This document shows positions 59,334 through 64,000 of a DNA stretch of 64,000 nt, one piece after another. Source of the stretch: Lachnospiraceae bacterium UBA3633 (GTDB lineage: Bacteria; Bacillota; Clostridia; Lachnospirales; Lachnospiraceae); the NCBI GenBank assembly GCA_002374095.1, contig DFKY01000012.1:46351-110350 (forward strand). Direction: 5' to 3'. The notes beneath the pieces were generated by a model that did not search any database, was not told where the DNA came from, and saw only the letters and a program-made list of their open reading frames with translations. Both the position numbers and the translations under genes were made by a program. Position 1 is the first letter of the stretch, and each line of letters starts with the position of its first letter.

Positions 59334-60186
59334 GTTAAAAAAGAAATATAATGCATCTATAACAGTTGAAGCTGCTTTTTCTTTTACTATTACAGTATTT
59401 GTGCTTTTTCTAATGCTTGGCCCACTTCTTGTGATTAAAACAACGAGTGATGTATTGATTAAACTAAATGATGCATCAAAGTCAAGATGTCATTATGAGA
59501 TGATTAAAGCAAGTGCTTCCAATATATATAGTGAGATAAAAGATAGACTTGATGATAGAGAAATTGAAAAAATTGTTGATGCGGTAAATTTTAGTGATGT
59601 CGTTCTTGGCTTAAACAACGAGTATGGGGAAAATAAAAGCGAATATCGCAACATAGATTATGTTTATAACAAAAATATAGAGATTTTTAATGATGATACA
59701 AAAGAGGTGCTATATGATTTCATTTTTGGTTTTACTCTGCCATATAATTTATATAATATCGAAAGTGTAAATAAGCGACTTGTAAGCTTAAGAAGAGCAT
59801 TTGTTGGAAGTGTAGGAGATAGATTTTCTAAAACACTTGATGGAGGAGACTATGTATATGTAGCCAATAATCATGTTAATTCCAGTGTCTATCATTTGTT
59901 TATTGATTGTACTTATCTTGTGAAAAGGACAGAAGGTGTATTGTATAAAGATCTAGATGAAAAAAGAAATGATGCTAATCATAAGTATTCAAAGTGCAAT
60001 TATTGCTTTAAAAATATAAATATGACAGACTCAACCACATGCTACATTACAGAATATGGCGATAAATATCATTACAAGAGTGACTGTCCACTGATGACAG
60101 CATATATTACAAAAATATTAAAGGAAAAAATAGATATGTATAATTTGAATTTATGCTCAAGATGTAGCAAAAGGGAGAACAAATAA
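59329..60186 (+). CDS. TadE-like pseudopilin with Cys-rich C-terminus
   Basis: About 285 residues. The start MNKLKKKYNASITVEAAFSF is a classic pseudopilin leader (Glu at +5 of the mature form). A hydrophobic helix and an extracellular domain follow. The C-terminal ~70 residues hold several CxxC-type pairs (SKCNYCFK, LCSRCSK, HYKSDCPLM), suggesting metal binding or disulfides. The ATG overlaps the previous stop (ATGAATAA). Longer frames upstream are less likely. Confidence 0.78.
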   Translation, partial: NKLKKKYNASITVEAAFSFTITVFVLFLMLGPLLVIKTTSDVLIKLNDASKSRCHYEMIKASASNIYSEIKDRLDDREIEKIVDAVNFSDVVLGLNNEYGENKSEYRNIDYVYNKNIEIFNDDTKEVLYDFIFGFTLPYNLYNIESVNKRLVSLRRAFVGSVGDRFSKTLDGGDYVYVANNHVNSSVYHLFIDCTYLVKRTEGVLYKDLDEKRNDANHKYSKCNYCFKNINMTDSTTCYITEYGDKYHYKSDCPLMTAYITKILKEKIDMYNLNLCSRCSKRENK

Positions 60187-60624
60187 ATGAGGCATATGGT
60201 ATTTGTAATAGCTTATATATTTTTCTTGTATAAAGACATTAGAGAAAAGAAAATTGGCATGATACCTCTTTTAATATATGCATTGATCTCGTTACTAACA
60301 CTAGTTGTGGTGAAAGATAGTATCACGATAAGCAGCTTAAAAGATATGGTTTTTTCTATTGCTTTTGGGCTAGTGATTTATCTTGTTTCGCTATTTTCTG
60401 ATGAGGGAATAGGCGTCGCGGATGGAATATATTTTATAATCAATGGACTTTTGCTTACATTAAAAGAGAATCTTATACTTTTTTTGACAGGAATGCTTGT
60501 AGCTTTTATTATAGGAATATTTTTTTATTATTTTGGTAATGGGAAAAGTAGAACTGAGTCAAGAATCCCATTTATACCATGTTTTTTACCTGCAATTATA
60601 GGATACATTATATGCATAGTTTAG
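60187..60624 (+). CDS. Second A24-type prepilin peptidase
   Basis: A 145-residue membrane protein with five or so hydrophobic segments. Candidate catalytic Asp are in LYKDIREKKIGMIP (Asp17) and GIGVADGIYF (Asp79), nearly the same spacing as in the TadV at 52.4 kb. A final RIPFIPCFLPA fits the A24 family. Two such peptidases in one Tad locus suggest separate processing of the Flp pilin and the TadE-like pseudopilins (inference). GGGAG lies upstream. Confidence 0.75.
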   Translation: MRHMVFVIAYIFFLYKDIREKKIGMIPLLIYALISLLTLVVVKDSITISSLKDMVFSIAFGLVIYLVSLFSDEGIGVADGIYFIINGLLLTLKENLILFLTGMLVAFIIGIFFYYFGNGKSRTESRIPFIPCFLPAIIGYIICIV

Positions 60625-60851
60625 AGACGGGGATAATAGTAAGTATCGCAAGTTTCTTCTTTTTGAGTTTTTTAACTTTTACATTTTTAAGGGAAACAAA
60701 TATATCAAATGAGATAATTACTAAACAAAAAGAGGAAAAGAAAAGTTATACTGCTATGGAAAAAAGAGATTATAATCCGGAATTTATAAAAAATGTAATA
60801 AAAATAATAGAAGAGGAGGGTATAAAGCGCGATGAATCAGATAATCAATGA
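60612..60851 (+). CDS. Small single-pass membrane protein of the Tad operon
   Basis: About 79 residues: one N-terminal membrane helix (IIVSIASFFFLSFLTFTFL) and a charged cytosolic tail ending in DYNPEFIKNVIKIIEEEG. Not recognised. The start ATG 60612 overlaps the peptidase gene by 13 bp; its own end overlaps the next gene by 20 bp, so it is embedded in the operon. Confidence 0.6.
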   Translation: MHSLETGIIVSIASFFFLSFLTFTFLRETNISNEIITKQKEEKKSYTAMEKRDYNPEFIKNVIKIIEEEGIKRDESDNQ

Positions 60852-61926
60852 TATTGATATTAGAGAAGAAAAAAATTTGAAAAATTCAAAAATTTATTTG
60901 AAAAATGTTGTTTTTGATAAGGATAGCTATGAGACAAAAATATTGTGTGAAGATAATATAGATGGAGTACTACATTTTCAACTTGCATATGAAAAAAATG
61001 ATAAATGTCTTGTCTTTGACGTAGGGGATACTATAAGTTTTGAAGAATATCTCTTGAGCAATATATTAAGCAAAAAAGATATATGCGATATCATTATATC
61101 GGTAGATGATGTACTTACTTCAATAGAAAACTATCTTATCTCGGAAAATTCAATATCACTAAACCTAAAACTTATTCGTGTATATAAACTTAAGAATCAT
61201 TTAAAACTTAAGTTTGTCGTCTTGCCAAATAATAATAGTGATTTTGCTTATGAGTTATCTAAATTTCTTATAAAAGTGCTTAGGCATATAGATACTTCAG
61301 ATAGAGAAGCATTGAGCCTTGCCTATGGTCTTTTTGTAAAAAGCTCAAAAGAAAACTATATGATGAGTGACCTTATGGAGCTTGTAGATATGGTGAAGAT
61401 TAAGGATGATGTTGCCATCGGTGATTATAATTCGATAGAGCAAAGGCACTATGATGAGATGATGGCTGAAGAGATTGAAGAAGAGATGGCGAATTATTAC
61501 TATGATTATGATGAGCCTTATGAGAGTTATGAGATAGAGAGAAAAAAAGAAGTACTTGATAATAGAAGTTTTGATGATAAAGGGAGAAGATATAATGACA
61601 ATATATATATAGATGATGATACAAAAGACTTTTTAGAAGATGAAATATATGAAGATTTTGATAAAGAAGATAAAAAAATTATAAAGTTTAGCAAAAGCGA
61701 TAAAAAGAGTAGAAAAAGAAAAACACTAAATGCTCATATCAATATAACTTATCTTTGCTTAGTTTTTACACCAGTACTTTTAGTGGTATTGCCAGTGCTT
61801 TATTTTTTAATTAATGGACAAAGCATTTTTATGAAAAACATCGTATATATATTGATTTATGAGCTTGCACTTTTTGGGCTTCTCATCACCAATAGAATAA
61901 AAGAATATAGGACAAAAAATATATGA
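60832..61926 (+). CDS. DUF6382-like protein with two C-terminal membrane helices
   Basis: A 364-residue protein. Residues ~1-190 resemble DUF6382, a domain often joined to FHA domains in Firmicute Tad loci; here no FHA domain is seen. An acidic, Tyr-rich linker (EEIEEEMANYYYDYDEPYESYE) leads to a basic stretch and two membrane helices near the C-terminus. GAGGAGGG precedes the ATG. The stop overlaps the following gene start (ATGA). Probably a regulatory or scaffold partner of the pilus machine. Confidence 0.65.
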   Translation: MNQIINDIDIREEKNLKNSKIYLKNVVFDKDSYETKILCEDNIDGVLHFQLAYEKNDKCLVFDVGDTISFEEYLLSNILSKKDICDIIISVDDVLTSIENYLISENSISLNLKLIRVYKLKNHLKLKFVVLPNNNSDFAYELSKFLIKVLRHIDTSDREALSLAYGLFVKSSKENYMMSDLMELVDMVKIKDDVAIGDYNSIEQRHYDEMMAEEIEEEMANYYYDYDEPYESYEIERKKEVLDNRSFDDKGRRYNDNIYIDDDTKDFLEDEIYEDFDKEDKKIIKFSKSDKKSRKRKTLNAHINITYLCLVFTPVLLVVLPVLYFLINGQSIFMKNIVYILIYELALFGLLITNRIKEYRTKNI

Positions 61927-64000
61927 AAAAGAATGATATAAAAATACTACTTTATTGTGTAGGCTTATTTTTTGTAATGACCACCAAAACACTGGCGGCA
62001 AGTGCATCATCTTATACGTATTCTGCAAGCACTACTGCATCTGGATCGGAAAAAGAGGCTTGCGATGTGATTTATAATCAATTATTTACACTTGATAATG
62101 TAAAAGTCAAGTTCACCCAGACTGATGATAAGTATACATTTAAGGTAACAGGCAATAGCTCATACAGTGTGAATAATAGTAATTTTGGAACAGGATGTAA
62201 AGTATATCAAAGCCAAAGAATAGTACCTATGCTTTATAAAAAAGAAAACTTTGGCAATGGGCTTAGGGCTTATGAAAGAGATGAAAATCCATATGCTTCA
62301 TTTTCGGGGTCACTTACTTCGGGTGCTTTTCTTCAGATACTTTCTTCAAGTATATTTAATAATTCTCAAACGATACGATATAAATCTGATGGCTCTTGGA
62401 ATGCAACCAGTGATTCTTTCAATGAAAATGGAGAAAAAGCATTCATACCTACTGGAGCAAGACCAACTTTTTCTTCTATAAAGAGCAACAAATATCCTTG
62501 CATGTGCTCAAATGATTATTGTGTAGGTGCATCAATGGATAATAATAGTTCATATGTTTATTATGAATATACTTCGCCAAGTGCTGAATATGTCGCTAAA
62601 ATATATTGTATATACAATACAACTATATCTATAGAAAAAAAATATATAGATGACTATAGATATTTATGTTTTGGCGGAGCATTTTTACTTGCTACAAATG
62701 TGTATGAAGAATGGCTTCGTTTATCAGTGACTGGTTATTCTATAAGCACCAACACTATAGATCTTAAAGATTATATCAACTGTGAACATGAGTGGTCGCC
62801 ATTACGATATGATCAAAAAGAGCATATATTAAAATGTGATTATTGCGAATGGGAAAAGAAAGAGTCACATACTTTTGAATATGAGTATGATGGTATAGTT
62901 GACAATATGTGTGCATGTACAGAAGTGAAAAAGGTACATTATACTTATACAATTAATGATGACTATATAAGTGAAGAGATAAAGAGTTACAATGTGGGTG
63001 ATGAATGTCAAGAGATAGTAAGTATAAAGAAGACAGGGTATAACTTTTTATGGTATGAGAAGCATGAACTTCAAGTAGAAAGTAAGGACTTAAAAAATAT
63101 CGAAGCGAAAATCGCACCAACTAAAAAAGTGTTTGTAGCTACGGTATCATCACTTGATAATATAGCATCAAATTTTTCTACATATTATAAGGCAGTTTAT
63201 GCACCAATTGAATATACTTTTGTATATAGCACTGCATCAAATGTAGATAAGTATATAAGTGATAAAATATCGTATGATAAAGTTATAGCTCCACAAACAT
63301 TTCATTATGATGAAAAGGATAATTTGAGAAAGCATATAGATTATGATTATCTTACCTTTAAAGGCTGGTCTTTAACTAATGGTGGAAATGATGTGGTATT
63401 TAAAGATGAAGAAGAGATTTTGAATTATACAACGAAAGACAAATCTATATACATATTATACCCTATCTATGAGACTGATAAGTATCAAGTGCTTTACAAT
63501 ACATTATTAGGTGCCTATGATAATGGGTCAAAGCAGACAGGATGTTTTTATGATTTTTATATTGATGAGGGGCTATTAATACCTAAAAATATGGGTTCAA
63601 ATAAAGTTTTTTCTCACTATGTAGATCTTTATGACAATCATTTTGATACACTTATCGATATAAGGAACTATATTATAAAGAATATTGGTGATACTGATAC
63701 TTCTATAGTTTTTGCAATTCCAAAGGAAGAAATGTTAAATGATAAAGATACAAGTGTTAGCACTAAAAGTGAGATAAAAGACGAAGTGAGCACAAAAAGT
63801 GAAATTAAAGATGAAGTTAGTACAATGAGCGAGATAAAAAATACTGTAAGTACAACGAGTGAAGTTAGAGATGAGGTTAGCACAAAAAGTGAAATAAATA
63901 ATGATAGCAGTAATTCTGATGGAAAAGATGCAGTAAGTACAACGAGTGAAGTGGATAATAGTGCTTCAAGTCAAGAAAACGAATCTAAAGAAAATGAATC
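61923..64000 (+). CDS. Large secreted repeat protein at the end of the Tad operon (runs off window)
   Basis: The frame is open from ATG 61923 to the right edge (692 residues seen). It starts with a signal peptide (cleavage near TLAASA), then a domain with several Cys, including a zinc-ribbon-like pair (CEHEW ... CDYCEWEK ... CACTE). Later comes an InlB-like repeat (YLTFKGWSLTNGG...YILYPIYE). From about 63740 a tandem decapeptide repeat begins (VSTKSEIKDE variants) and the sequence is still Ser/Glu-rich at the edge. It is probably a surface adhesin or tip protein exported with the pilus; the C-terminal anchor is not visible. Confidence 0.8.
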   Translation, partial: MKKNDIKILLYCVGLFFVMTTKTLAASASSYTYSASTTASGSEKEACDVIYNQLFTLDNVKVKFTQTDDKYTFKVTGNSSYSVNNSNFGTGCKVYQSQRIVPMLYKKENFGNGLRAYERDENPYASFSGSLTSGAFLQILSSSIFNNSQTIRYKSDGSWNATSDSFNENGEKAFIPTGARPTFSSIKSNKYPCMCSNDYCVGASMDNNSSYVYYEYTSPSAEYVAKIYCIYNTTISIEKKYIDDYRYLCFGGAFLLATNVYEEWLRLSVTGYSISTNTIDLKDYINCEHEWSPLRYDQKEHILKCDYCEWEKKESHTFEYEYDGIVDNMCACTEVKKVHYTYTINDDYISEEIKSYNVGDECQEIVSIKKTGYNFLWYEKHELQVESKDLKNIEAKIAPTKKVFVATVSSLDNIASNFSTYYKAVYAPIEYTFVYSTASNVDKYISDKISYDKVIAPQTFHYDEKDNLRKHIDYDYLTFKGWSLTNGGNDVVFKDEEEILNYTTKDKSIYILYPIYETDKYQVLYNTLLGAYDNGSKQTGCFYDFYIDEGLLIPKNMGSNKVFSHYVDLYDNHFDTLIDIRNYIIKNIGDTDTSIVFAIPKEEMLNDKDTSVSTKSEIKDEVSTKSEIKDEVSTMSEIKNTVSTTSEVRDEVSTKSEINNDSSNSDGKDAVSTTSEVDNSASSQENESKENE
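63741..63960 (+). repeat. 30-nt coding tandem repeat
   Basis: At least five adjacent units encode VST(K/M/T)SE(I/V)(K/R)(D/N)(E/T), followed by a degenerate sixth after a spacer. Codon use differs between units (AGC ACA AAA AGT versus AGT ACA ATG AGC), so the array is old or under selection rather than freshly expanded. Confidence 0.85.

Overview
The window comes from a low-GC Gram-positive anaerobe of the Clostridia, most likely Lachnospiraceae-like. The signs are A/T-rich codon use, AGGAGG-type ribosome sites, TATAAT promoters, pyruvate phosphate dikinase beside pyruvate kinase, lipoproteins and choline-binding-like surface repeats, and a Firmicute-style Tad pilus locus with its DUF5702-type and Flp1-like genes. 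I see no rRNA, tRNA or CRISPR array. I do not assign a species.

Layout. 1-0.5 kb: end of groEL. 0.55-9.8 kb (minus strand): a compact operon for aromatic amino acids, in transcription order aminotransferase, pheA, aroB, an aroE-aroK fusion, aroA, tyrA, DAHP synthase, then pyk. 10-11 kb: an exported SGNH-type hydrolase. 11-16.3 kb: a polar amino acid ABC transporter joined to argG and argH, behind a promoter carrying repeated ArgR-like boxes. 16.4-21.9 kb: a secreted papain-type protease with Gly-rich and cell-wall-binding repeats, a HAD phosphatase, an unusual lipoprotein form of MTA/SAH nucleosidase, mscL, and a low-molecular-weight phosphatase.

22-36.9 kb is an accessory (defence-type) island, more A/T-rich than its surroundings. 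It starts with a decayed hsdM (nonsense codon plus truncation). Next come three separately promoted or loosely spaced genes: a DUF4238 protein, a KAP-type P-loop NTPase with a structured leader, and a small polymerase-beta-type nucleotidyltransferase. Both sides of this trio carry copies of the same repeat families (22.53-22.84 kb and 26.42-26.69 kb). Then an operon follows: XRE regulator, P-loop ATPase, a DEAD/DEAH helicase with a C-terminal PD-(D/E)XK-like nuclease motif, and a DPPF-type DNA methyltransferase. This is a type III restriction-like, helicase-methylase-ATPase arrangement. Behind it are two helical proteins with HEPN-like Rx4-6H motifs, and two remnants of AlbA_2/winged-helix regulators with short coding repeats.

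37-52.1 kb returns to ordinary chromosome: ppdK with a Lys/Ala-rich tail, small membrane proteins, GNAT acetyltransferases, an acyltransferase, alanine racemase, a lipoprotein tyrosine phosphatase, a 1311-residue secreted lipase-like protein built like the protease at 16 kb, a phosphopantetheinyl transferase and a CsaA-like protein. 52.4-64 kb is a Tad/Flp pilus operon: CpaA/TadV peptidase, TadZ-like, TadA ATPase, TadB, TadC, Flp1-like pilin, DUF5702-type, TadE-like, a second A24 peptidase, a DUF6382-like protein, and a large repeat-bearing surface protein running off the right edge. Many adjacent genes overlap by a few bases, which indicates translational coupling.

The most novel-looking material is the 22.5-36 kb island: the repeat-bracketed DUF4238/KAP/nucleotidyltransferase cassette, and the HEPN-like genes attached to the helicase-methylase-ATPase operon.
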